NCBI GenBank assembly: GCA_964539095.1
Contig: CAZIFL010000003.1
Location: 62,001-126,000, forward strand
Direction of reading: 5' to 3'
Source: DAIPKP01 sp964539095
GTDB lineage: Bacteria; Synergistota; Synergistia; Synergistales; Aminiphilaceae
Length of the DNA: 64,000 bases
Shown here: in pieces, positions 25,753 through 32,940 of the stretch
How the letters are laid out: the number at the start of each line of letters is the position of its first letter
Numbering within the stretch: the stretch's first letter is position 1
The notes under the pieces: model-generated
Told to the model about the DNA's origin: nothing
Database searches by the model: none
The model's input: only the letters and a program-made list of their open reading frames with translations
Translations under genes and position numbers: made by a program

Positions 25753-25805
25753 TTGTCCAGTAAAACTTGAGTGTTATAATACAAGGATCAAGAGCCTTCG
25801 TCCAA
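25753..25805. promoter_or_regulatory. Overlapping divergent promoters for the lysR gene and the ligase operon
   Basis: Plus strand: TTGTCC (25753-25758), 16-bp spacer, TATAAT (25775-25780), reading towards lysR. Minus strand: TTGGAC (on plus 25800-25805), 18-bp spacer, TATTAT (on plus 25776-25781), reading towards the ATP-grasp gene. The two -10 boxes overlap almost completely, so the promoters compete. A dyad CTTG-N12-CAAG (25766-25785) spans both -10 boxes and is a candidate binding site for the LysR protein. Confidence 0.65.
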
Positions 25806-25854
25806 TGGGAAAAAAAGATGGGGGCAATCGGAAAGGTCATGAGGAGGTCCTGGA

Positions 25855-26715
25855 ATGAATACGGAGATTTTGGTCACCTTTTTGGTGGTGGGAGAAACAT
25901 CTAGTTTTACCCGATCCGCCAGGAGACTTAATCTTTCACAATCCACGGTGTCGAATCGGATTGCGGCTCTTGAGAACGAGGTGAGGCAGCCTCTTTTTGT
26001 CCGACTTCATGATCGGGTGGAGCTGACTTCTGCGGGGAGAGCCCTGATCCCCTATGCCAGAAAAATAACTGCTCTGGAACACGAAGCTCTCAGAAATCTG
26101 GATGTCCCCAGCCCTCGGGAGCGCCTGGTGATAGCCACAGTGCACGCCTGCTATGACTGTTTTCTGGCGTGGGGGATCGAAGAATATCAGAGACGGTATG
26201 CGAACCGTTCCATCCGAGTGGTACTCAAACATTCTCAAGAAGTTATTCTGGGTGTTTTAGATGGCCGATACGACGTGGGATATACGCACCATCCCATGCG
26301 GTCCGTGCGGTATGGGTGCCGAAAAGTGGCCTCGGACGAACTGGTGCTTGTGGGGTCTGATCCCGGATATCTTCAGGGGGTTACTGCTAAGGAACTGAAT
26401 CGGCTTCCCTTTATATACTCTGGCTTTCTGGATACCCCGGTGGTGGAGGAACTCTTCGGAAAGACTCCCTGCTTCGAACTCGAATTCGATATCGGTTCCA
26501 AGGCATTACCCTATATCAGGGAGGGAGGGCGGATTAGCATCCTCCCCCGGCGGATGGTTCAGGGGGCACTAGAGGAAGGAGAACTTTTCGCAATCCCCCT
26601 TCTGGATTTCACGTTGCCTCCATTGGAGTACTTTGTTCTACACAGTGAGAGGTGCCTCCAGGAAAACTGTTCCGTCCGGGACTGGCTTGAAGTGGGAGAG
26701 CTTTTTTTCTCCTAG
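25855..26715 (+). CDS. LysR-family transcriptional regulator
   Basis: A 286-residue LTTR. The N-terminal winged helix-turn-helix (FLVVGETSSFTRSARRLNLSQSTVSNRIAALENEV, 10-45) is followed by a linker helix and a periplasmic-binding-like effector domain (about 88-286: ERLVIATVHACYDCFLAWGIEEYQRRY, VILGVLDGRYDVGYTHHPM). ATG 25855 follows GAGGAGG. It is divergent from the ligase/exporter/importer operon and shares its promoter region, the standard arrangement for an LTTR controlling the neighbouring operon and itself. The effector may be the operon's product or its metal or amino-acid precursor. Confidence 0.92.
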   Translation: MNTEILVTFLVVGETSSFTRSARRLNLSQSTVSNRIAALENEVRQPLFVRLHDRVELTSAGRALIPYARKITALEHEALRNLDVPSPRERLVIATVHACYDCFLAWGIEEYQRRYANRSIRVVLKHSQEVILGVLDGRYDVGYTHHPMRSVRYGCRKVASDELVLVGSDPGYLQGVTAKELNRLPFIYSGFLDTPVVEELFGKTPCFELEFDIGSKALPYIREGGRISILPRRMVQGALEEGELFAIPLLDFTLPPLEYFVLHSERCLQENCSVRDWLEVGELFFS

Positions 26716-26887
26716 GAGACTGCCTCGTGTTTGTCGAGCAATTTGCCGCATTCACCAAGGCGGATATCGTTGTATCTGGCGAAATATTTTATAGGGGACA
26801 TGTCCCTTGGAAATCGCCCTAGGGCCTCATTTTTAGAATGGGCCCTAAGGCGTTGCTTAAAGATCTCACTTCCCGGAACTGGGATCC
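26716..26887. other. Convergent intergenic region with two dyads
   Basis: Lies between lysR (+) and the ABC gene (-). Contains a perfect palindrome GGGACATGTCCC (26795-26806) and an imperfect 12-bp stem CGCCCTAGGGCC (26815-26826) / GGCCCTAAGGCG (26841-26852) with a 14-nt loop and one mismatch. No T-run follows on either strand. A minus-strand frame of 66 codons (26712-26912) crosses it but overlaps the ABC gene end and matches nothing I know; it may be a gene remnant. Confidence 0.45.
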
Positions 26888-28609
26888 CTAGAATAAGGAC
26901 ATCTGGCTCCACAGCAGGTTATAATATCCCCCCGTTTCTTTCAGGAGGTTATGGTGTGTGCCTTTCTGGGCGATAGCCCCATGCCGAAAAACAAGAATTT
27001 GATCTGCCGAGCGTATGGTGTTCAGATGATGGGCAATTACCAGGACCGTCCTGTTCTTTGCCAGTTCTGAAACGGCCTCTTGGATGAGAGATTCATTTAT
27101 GGGGTCCACGTTGCTGGTCATTTCGTCTAAAATCAGAATGGGAGCGTCCTTTAAGAAGGCCCGGGCAATGGAGATGCGCTGCCTCTGACCTCCCGACAGG
27201 CCGACACCGTTTTCGCCGATTTTTGTTTTGTACCCCTCGGGAAGGCCAAGAATGAAATCATGGATTCTCGCCGCTTTGGCAGCTTCTTCGATTTCGCGCT
27301 GAGTCGCACCACGTTTACCTACCCGGATGTTCTCGGCAATGGAATCGGCGAAGAGCTGCACGTTTTGCATGACAATACTTATGCGGTGCAGAAGATCGTC
27401 ATATTTCATGTCCTGAAGATTTACTCCCCCGATACGCACTTCTCCCTGATTAACATCCCAGAAGCGAAGGAGAAGATTGGTCACGCTTGTCTTCCCGGAC
27501 CCCGATTCCCCCACAAGGGCAGCCATACTTTTTTCGGGTATGTGAAAATCGATATTCCTAAGAGCGAATGCCCCCTCCCCATAGACGAAGGACACGTGAT
27601 CAAAGGTAATATCGTGGCGGGTGGAAATCTGCGAAACCACGGGTTCTGAAAGGAGAGGCGCTCCGAGAATGCGCTGAAGGCGTTGGTAGCTATCACAAAC
27701 TGAAACGTAATGCCTCCAATGGGTTTCCATATTGGTGAAGGGTTTGTAGAACTCCCTTGCTAAAACGATAAAAAGGAGATATTCGTACACTTTCAGTTTT
27801 TGGTAAAAGCAGCAAAGGGCCCCCATAAATACCATGAACCAATAGGTAACGTCCAACAGAAACCCGTAGATTGCCAGTTGTTTTGCCTTCATGCCGGAGG
27901 CGTTTTTGCTCGTCCTGCCGAAAATCTCCGTAGCTCTTTCTAAGCGTTCCTGGAAATGAGGATTCTCCGCAAAACTCTTAAGAACCGGAATCCCCCGCAC
28001 GTATTCCACGAATAAGCTCACCATATCCGCAAGGGCATTGCCGTTTTCTTCTTCCAAGCGTTTGCCTAGAGATATTTTTGTGGCCAGGAACCAGAGAGCA
28101 AAGGGCAATCCTGCGAGCATGATCAGAGCGAGCTGCCAATTGACAAACAACAGGCCCGCAAACAGAATGGCCGCCACCAGGAAATCCGCGCTCATGCGTG
28201 TCCAGGTATGGCCTACCACAAGAGACATATTATCCACATCCTTGTGGAGAATCGTGCTGAACTCTCCGAGACGTTCGTCGGTATAAAATCCGAGGCTAAA
28301 ACGTTTCAGTCTGATGATCGTGCGTTCCCGAATCTGCTGGACGATATCGAAACCCGCATGGTGTTTCGTGAGGTCTGCGCACATGTTCAAGAGCCCCTTG
28401 GCCACCATGATCCCTAAGAGGAGAAGCCAATCCAGATAGAGCGTTTCGAAGCCTTTGCCCTCCGGAGCATTGACGATCTGAAAGAGCATGTGAAAAACGG
28501 TCAGCATCGAAGCCGTCCCGCATAATCCGTAGAGGGTAAAGAAAAGAATGGAGAATCCCATGGAGCGCTTGCCGTTTTTTGAAAGTAAATCCAGAATTTC
28601 TCGAATCAT
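26888..28609 (-). CDS. ABC exporter-fold half-transporter B (heterodimer partner)
   Basis: A 573-residue fused membrane/ATPase protein. The six-helix type IV TMD occupies about 15-310; the NBD about 335-573 has LVGESGSGKTSVTNLLLRFW, LSGGQRQRISIARAFL and ILILDEMTSNVD followed by H-loop VIAHHLNTIRSADQIL. The base after Walker B Asp is Glu (LDEMTS), so this site is catalytically competent. The start overlaps the partner's stop (ATGA). This two-gene arrangement with a TetR regulator is shared by drug exporters and by the YbtP/YbtQ and IrtA/IrtB siderophore importers; sequence alone does not decide direction. Confidence 0.9.
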   Translation of the reverse strand: MIREILDLLSKNGKRSMGFSILFFTLYGLCGTASMLTVFHMLFQIVNAPEGKGFETLYLDWLLLLGIMVAKGLLNMCADLTKHHAGFDIVQQIRERTIIRLKRFSLGFYTDERLGEFSTILHKDVDNMSLVVGHTWTRMSADFLVAAILFAGLLFVNWQLALIMLAGLPFALWFLATKISLGKRLEEENGNALADMVSLFVEYVRGIPVLKSFAENPHFQERLERATEIFGRTSKNASGMKAKQLAIYGFLLDVTYWFMVFMGALCCFYQKLKVYEYLLFIVLAREFYKPFTNMETHWRHYVSVCDSYQRLQRILGAPLLSEPVVSQISTRHDITFDHVSFVYGEGAFALRNIDFHIPEKSMAALVGESGSGKTSVTNLLLRFWDVNQGEVRIGGVNLQDMKYDDLLHRISIVMQNVQLFADSIAENIRVGKRGATQREIEEAAKAARIHDFILGLPEGYKTKIGENGVGLSGGQRQRISIARAFLKDAPILILDEMTSNVDPINESLIQEAVSELAKNRTVLVIAHHLNTIRSADQILVFRHGAIAQKGTHHNLLKETGGYYNLLWSQMSLF

Positions 28610-30339
28610 GCCTTCGCCTCCTTGAGCATCCAGACATCAACTTTGTTTTGGGCTTCCACCATTTTGCGATAGAATTCGCATCGGCTCAGTAGCTCCTCAT
28701 GGATTCCCGTATCAAGGATTTTTCCTTCGTTCATCACCACAATCTGATCGCTGTCGCGTATGGTTCGCAGATGGTGGGCGATGGTCAGAACCGTTTTATT
28801 TTCTCGGAGTTCCTCCAGAGCTTCCTGTATAAGCCGTTCGTTTTCCCCATCCACCCCCGCCATAGCTTCGTCCATAACGAGAATGGGAGCATCCTTCAAA
28901 ATCATTCGCGCCATGGAAATTCGTTGTTTTTCACCTCCTGAAAGCTTTGCCCCCATTTCGCCGATTTGGGTACCGTATCCTTGGGGGAGCTGTTCGATGA
29001 CATGGTGGATTCTCGCTTTACGAGCAGCTTCGCGGATTTCTTCCAGAGAAGCCCCGGGTTTTCCCAAACGTATATTTTCCAGAATGCTGGTGTTGAAGAG
29101 AATTACCTCCTGCTGAACGCTGGCGATAAGTGAAGCAAGGGTCTCTTGGCTTAATGTGCCCACAGCCTTTCCGCGAATAAGAATAGAACCTTTTCGAGGT
29201 TGCCAGAATCCCATAAGAAGATTTGCCAAGGTGCTCTTGCCGCATCCGGAAGGCCCCACCAGGGCGGTCAGGCTTTTTTCCGGAAGATGGAGGTTGATGT
29301 CTTTAAGTTCAAATCCTTTGCCGGGATAATTAAAATTAACCGAATTGAAGGAGATGTCTCCCGGTTTTGTCCTTTTTTCTTTCGTTGTTTCTTCGGGAAT
29401 AGAGACGTCGAGAATCTTCGAAATATGGTGCATGGCTTCCTTGAAAACAATTTTGGAATGTTGGAGGGTTGCGGTTTTCCCGATAGCAGCGGTAAAGCCC
29501 GTGGCGAGAATGATGGATAGAATAAAGCGGGGAATTGTGATACCTCCCCGGAAGAGAAAGATGCTACCGAGAATCATCACCAGGAGAACCCCGCTTTCCA
29601 TGAAAATGTCGATCAATCCCATGGGAATAGTGAAGGCTCCCATGCTCTTTTTTATCCAGTAAACGTACTCTTTGGCGGTTTTCAGGGCCTGCTTGCTTTT
29701 ATCCTCCTCTTTGCCGAAGGCTTTGATGACGGCGATGTTGTGCACGTACTCCATTAGCTCGTTCTTCATTTTATTTTCGTGATCAAAATAGATTTTAAAT
29801 CCCATCGCCCAGCTCTTGGCGGAAAGTTTTTTTACGAGAAACATTAAGGGGAGTCCCAAAAGCATGGCCAGAGCAAGACGCCAATCGAGAAAAAACATCC
29901 CCATGAAAATCAGTAAAGGAAGTAGCGTGGCGCTCATGATTTCCGGAAGAGCGTGGGCGAGGTAGGTTTCCACTTGTTCCACATCGTGTTCCACAATGTT
30001 CGTAAGTTCTCCGGAAGGGTGTTCCTGGAAGAAACCCAGAGGCAGCTTTTTCAGGTGACGTATTATATTCAGCCTGAGCTGGGTCAAGGCATTATATGCC
30101 GTTTCATGGGCTTTCTTCGTGGCTGCATAATTGCAGATCCCCTTTATCAGGTACAGGAACAAGATGCCACCAAGAACCAGGAGAAGCCGCTTCATTGTTA
30201 CTGTTTTTGTGATCAGGCCGCTCACCAGATAGACAGCACCTAGCTGCGCCAAAAGATCGAAAAGGATGCGCAACGCGATCAGGATGTTAGTTCCGAAACT
30301 TTTGCGCCTTGCCTCTCCTACGAGCTGTTTTTCCTTCAT
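28606..30339 (-). CDS. ABC exporter-fold half-transporter A (heterodimer partner)
   Basis: A 577-residue partner of the preceding entry. ATG 30339 follows TAGGAGG; the frame extends to 30486 without a better site. TMD about 20-320 (LRILFDLLAQLGAVYLVSGLI, RLNIIRHLKKLPLGFFQEHPSGELTNIVEHDVEQVE), NBD with LVGPSGCGKSTLANLLMGFW, LSGGEKQRISMARMIL, ILVMDEAMAGVDGENE and IAHHLRTIRDSDQIV. Both NBDs keep the catalytic Glu, so both sites may hydrolyse ATP. LPLGFFQEHPSGELTNIVEHDVE closely resembles the equivalent region of YbtQ-type proteins. First gene of the pair; a 240-bp gap separates it from the upstream TetR gene. Confidence 0.9.
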   Translation of the reverse strand: MKEKQLVGEARRKSFGTNILIALRILFDLLAQLGAVYLVSGLITKTVTMKRLLLVLGGILFLYLIKGICNYAATKKAHETAYNALTQLRLNIIRHLKKLPLGFFQEHPSGELTNIVEHDVEQVETYLAHALPEIMSATLLPLLIFMGMFFLDWRLALAMLLGLPLMFLVKKLSAKSWAMGFKIYFDHENKMKNELMEYVHNIAVIKAFGKEEDKSKQALKTAKEYVYWIKKSMGAFTIPMGLIDIFMESGVLLVMILGSIFLFRGGITIPRFILSIILATGFTAAIGKTATLQHSKIVFKEAMHHISKILDVSIPEETTKEKRTKPGDISFNSVNFNYPGKGFELKDINLHLPEKSLTALVGPSGCGKSTLANLLMGFWQPRKGSILIRGKAVGTLSQETLASLIASVQQEVILFNTSILENIRLGKPGASLEEIREAARKARIHHVIEQLPQGYGTQIGEMGAKLSGGEKQRISMARMILKDAPILVMDEAMAGVDGENERLIQEALEELRENKTVLTIAHHLRTIRDSDQIVVMNEGKILDTGIHEELLSRCEFYRKMVEAQNKVDVWMLKEAKA

Positions 30340-30582
30340 GATGCCTCCTAAAAAATGTTGAGAATAAGCGCCTTGAGGCGCATATTTGCGTCGGGGGAAT
30401 CGGGTAGTTTTACGTTTCTTTTCCCTCTGACGATGGAGTGAGGAGCATGTCTCGTGCCTTTCAAAAAGATCTCCAGGCTTGTACACCTAAGGTGTGGTTT
30501 TTTCGTGATCTTTCATTTTGCTCCCCCCTATCTAGTTTAACCGATTAAAAATTCGGTTTTGAATTTAAAAAAATCCGGGAAA
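30340..30582 (-). promoter_or_regulatory. Candidate operator region upstream of the ABC pair
   Basis: Contains two dyads: ACACCT-A-AGGTGT (30483-30495, perfect) and AACCGA-N8-TCGGTT (30539-30558). The second resembles the sequence at 31180-31201 in front of the TetR gene (15 of 22 positions by eye: AACC-x-ATT-xx-A-xx-TTCG-x-T-x-TT). They may be TetR operators. No strong sigma-70 promoter is obvious. Confidence 0.4.
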
Positions 30583-31164
30583 CTACAGCAGAGAATCCAC
30601 CCCTTGGAAATAACACTGGGTTACCAGCTCAAGAAGTTCCCCGGCTCGTTCCCGGCTCGTATAGTGCCGGGCGATTTCAATAAGGCTTTCGGTGAAATTC
30701 GATGCCAGAATGTGGGGGAGAAGGTCCTCATATTTTTTCTGCTTCCGTAAGGTCAAGGCCCTTCGGATATGAAGTTCCACGGAATCTATGAGGGCATCTT
30801 TGGCTCCGGCGTGTCGAGTACCTTCACTTTTATCCACCAGAATAACCAGGCCTTTGGGGTTCTCCAAAAGCCCCAGAAAATGGTCCTGCCCGGTAATCCG
30901 AAAGGTTTCCAGGGCGGAAAGATCCTCGGTGAAAAGAGCTTCCTCCGATGCGATGGCTTCGTGAAAACAGGCGTATACCGGTTCCACCACTGCATCGAAG
31001 AGAGCCGCTTTGTTTTCGAAGTAAGAGTAGATATTACTTACTGGAAGATTTGCCTGATCCGCGATCATTCGTAACGTGGCGGAAGAAAAGCTATGCTCGT
31101 AAAAAATCGTTGTTGCAGCTTGAATAATGCTTTCACGAACTTCCTCCTTGAGATGCTGAACCAT
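30583..31164 (-). CDS. TetR-family transcriptional regulator
   Basis: About 193 residues. The N-terminal TetR DNA-binding domain is clear: VRESIIQAATTIFYEHSFSS, TLRMIADQANLPVSNIYSYFENKAALFDAVV (helix-turn-helix ANLPVSNIYSYF). The helical ligand domain (about 60-193) is not family-diagnostic. ATG 31164 is chosen; a GTG 21 bp upstream is possible and neither has a strong ribosome site. It precedes the ABC pair on the same strand and probably represses it in response to a small ligand. Confidence 0.9.
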   Translation of the reverse strand: MVQHLKEEVRESIIQAATTIFYEHSFSSATLRMIADQANLPVSNIYSYFENKAALFDAVVEPVYACFHEAIASEEALFTEDLSALETFRITGQDHFLGLLENPKGLVILVDKSEGTRHAGAKDALIDSVELHIRRALTLRKQKKYEDLLPHILASNFTESLIEIARHYTSRERAGELLELVTQCYFQGVDSLL

Positions 31165-31246
31165 GAAAAGAACCCCCAAAACCAATTTTATGTTCGATGT
31201 TAACCCTTCTGCCGGGGTGTGTCAAGGAAAAGTTTTATTCGTAGAA

Positions 31247-31618
31247 CTATAGGGGGCGGGAATATTCGTCCAGAGTCTGAAAGGCCCCCTGAACCATGAG
31301 GGCAAGATCTTTCTCGGAGGTGCAGTAGGGGGCATAAAGGAGAGCACGTTTCTCAGAGGGCGAAGGAGTAACCCTTTTTGCAAGGCCCTCCGGTAAATGT
31401 GGTAGGCCACTCTTGTCTGCCGGGGAAAGCTTTCTCCGTTTTTGGGATTTGCAAGTTCAAGTCCCCCAATCATCCCTAGTTGCCGGAATTTCCCCACGAA
31501 AGGGCGTGCCTGGGCCAGGGGTTCCAGAATGATGCCGCAGGTTTTTTCTCCTGGCGGTAAGATCTGCGAAAAGAATATGCTCTTGTCCTACGATTGCCAA
31601 CCGGTAGGAGCGGTTAGG
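31247..31618 (-). pseudogene. bioA: Decayed C-terminal fragment of bioA (DAPA aminotransferase)
   Basis: The minus strand carries the C-terminal signature of adenosylmethionine-8-amino-7-oxononanoate aminotransferase spread over frames: LAIVGQEHILFADL, then ILEPLAQARPFVGKFRQLGMIGGLELA, IYRRALQKGLLLRPLRNVLSFMPP, then, shifted by one base, YCTSEKDLALMVQGAFQTL ending at the stop 31247-31249. At least two frameshifts and loss of the N-terminal two thirds make it nonfunctional. No other biotin gene is visible. It marks the right edge of the accessory region. Confidence 0.75.
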
Positions 31619-31706
31619 TGTACCGCATATTATTCTCTAACGACACGTGTTCTCTAGTTTTGCAGAAGGAGTTTCTTTTTTCTGACAAATAATCGCTCTT
31701 CCATCA

Positions 31707-31735
31707 TTGACACCCTTTAAGAGCTTGGATACACT
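31707..31735 (+). promoter_or_regulatory. Sigma-70 promoter of mglBAC
   Basis: Perfect -35 TTGACA (31707-31712), 17-bp spacer, -10 TACACT (31730-31735). The leader to the mglB ATG is about 75 nt. Confidence 0.75.
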
Positions 31736-31818
31736 TAGGAGGGGTTTCCTATCCCCTCGTGTATGTGCGGTGTTTTTCGGCATGGTGTATCAATAATTTT
31801 TTTGAGGAGGTCTGTGGA

Positions 31819-32829
31819 ATGAAAAAGAAAGTCGTTGTGGCGGTACTTTTCGGGGTTTGCGGCATGTTTTTGCTGGGAAGCGGTGTTTTTGGGGCGAGCA
31901 AGATTGAAATTGGATGTGCCATCTATAAGTTTGATGACACCTTCATGACGGGAGTGCGGAACGCCATTGCCGAGGCCGCCAAGGACAAGGCAAAAGTGGA
32001 TATCGTGGACAGCCAGAACTCCCAGTCCACTCAGAACGATCGAGTGGACATGTTCATCACCAAGAAGATGAATGCTCTGGCCATCAATCCCGTGGATCGT
32101 ACCGCTGCGGGGGTTATCGTGGAAAAAGCCAAAAAGGTGAACATTCCCGTGGTGTTCTTCAACAAAGAGCCTCTTCCCGAGGATATGCAGCGATGGGACA
32201 AGGTCTACTACGTGGGAGCCCGGGCTGAGGAGTCCGGCACCATGTCCGGCCAGATTGTGGTGGACTACTGGAAGAGCCACCCCGAAGCAGACAAAAACGG
32301 CGACGGCGTTCTTCAGTACATCATGATCAAGGGTGAGCCGGGACACCAGGATGCGGAGCTTCGTACGGAGTTCTCCATCAAGGCTGTGACCGATGCAGGT
32401 ATTCCCGTAGAGAAGCTTGCGGAGGATACGGGGTTCTGGAACCGGGTACAGGGGCAGGAAAAGATGGCGGCCTTCCTGGCGGCCCACGGTGACAAAATCG
32501 AAGCGGTCTTTGCCAATAACGACGACATGGCTCTCGGGGCTATCGAGGCTCTTAAGGCGGCGGGATACTTCAAAGATGGCAAGTTCATGCCCGTAGTGGG
32601 TGTGGATGCCACCGCTCCCGCCATCCAGGCCCTCAAAGACGGCACTCTTCTGGGGACGGTGCTTAACGATGCTGTAAACCAGGGGCGGGCTACCTTCAAC
32701 CTCTCCTACCTGCTTGCTCAGGGGGAGACCCCCACATCGGAAAACTCCGGGTACGAAATCTCCGAAGGGAAGTATGTCTGGGTTCCCTATCAGATGGTTA
32801 CTCCGGAGAACGTGAAGGATTTCGAGTAG
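31819..32829 (+). CDS. mglB: D-galactose/methyl-galactoside-binding protein
   Basis: A 336-residue periplasmic receptor, close to the 332 residues of E. coli MglB. ATG 31819 with GAGGAGG gives a signal peptide (KKKVVVAVLFGVCGMFLLGSGVFG). The EF-hand-like calcium loop typical of MglB is present: HPEADKNGDGVLQYIMIKGE, followed by PGHQDAELRT. Sugar-contact elements include KFDDTFM near the N-terminus, VVFFNKEP, FWNRVQGQ, ANNDDMALGAIEAL and GVDATAPA. First gene of mglBAC; a hairpin follows. galK and galT lie 7 kb downstream, consistent with galactose use. Confidence 0.92.
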   Translation: MKKKVVVAVLFGVCGMFLLGSGVFGASKIEIGCAIYKFDDTFMTGVRNAIAEAAKDKAKVDIVDSQNSQSTQNDRVDMFITKKMNALAINPVDRTAAGVIVEKAKKVNIPVVFFNKEPLPEDMQRWDKVYYVGARAEESGTMSGQIVVDYWKSHPEADKNGDGVLQYIMIKGEPGHQDAELRTEFSIKAVTDAGIPVEKLAEDTGFWNRVQGQEKMAAFLAAHGDKIEAVFANNDDMALGAIEALKAAGYFKDGKFMPVVGVDATAPAIQALKDGTLLGTVLNDAVNQGRATFNLSYLLAQGETPTSENSGYEISEGKYVWVPYQMVTPENVKDFE

Positions 32830-32851
32830 CACTTTTTTGGCGAACAGATTT

Positions 32852-32879
32852 GGGAGGGGAGCACTGTTCCCCTCCCTTT
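32852..32879 (+). terminator. Hairpin between mglB and mglA (partial terminator/stabiliser)
   Basis: GGGAGGGGA (32852-32860) pairs with TCCCCTCCC (32868-32876), extended by a G-T pair, followed by only TTT. Probably sets the mglB to mglAC ratio rather than ending transcription. Confidence 0.6.
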
Positions 32880-32940
32880 GCATACACTTTCTCTGAAGAT
32901 GCTCCGGAGAAAGGGAGCAGGTGCGGGGGGAAGGATCTCT

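Noticed and set aside
26712..26912. 66-codon minus-strand frame overlapping the ABC gene end
   Set aside because: No homology recognised, it overlaps a certain gene and passes through two dyads; mentioned only as a possible remnant.
17640..31665. Shared TAGTTTTGC near both ends of the accessory segment (about 17647 and 31656) as attachment sites
   Set aside because: Nine bases is too short, no integrase or tRNA gene is near, and a match of this length is expected by chance in AT-rich spacers.
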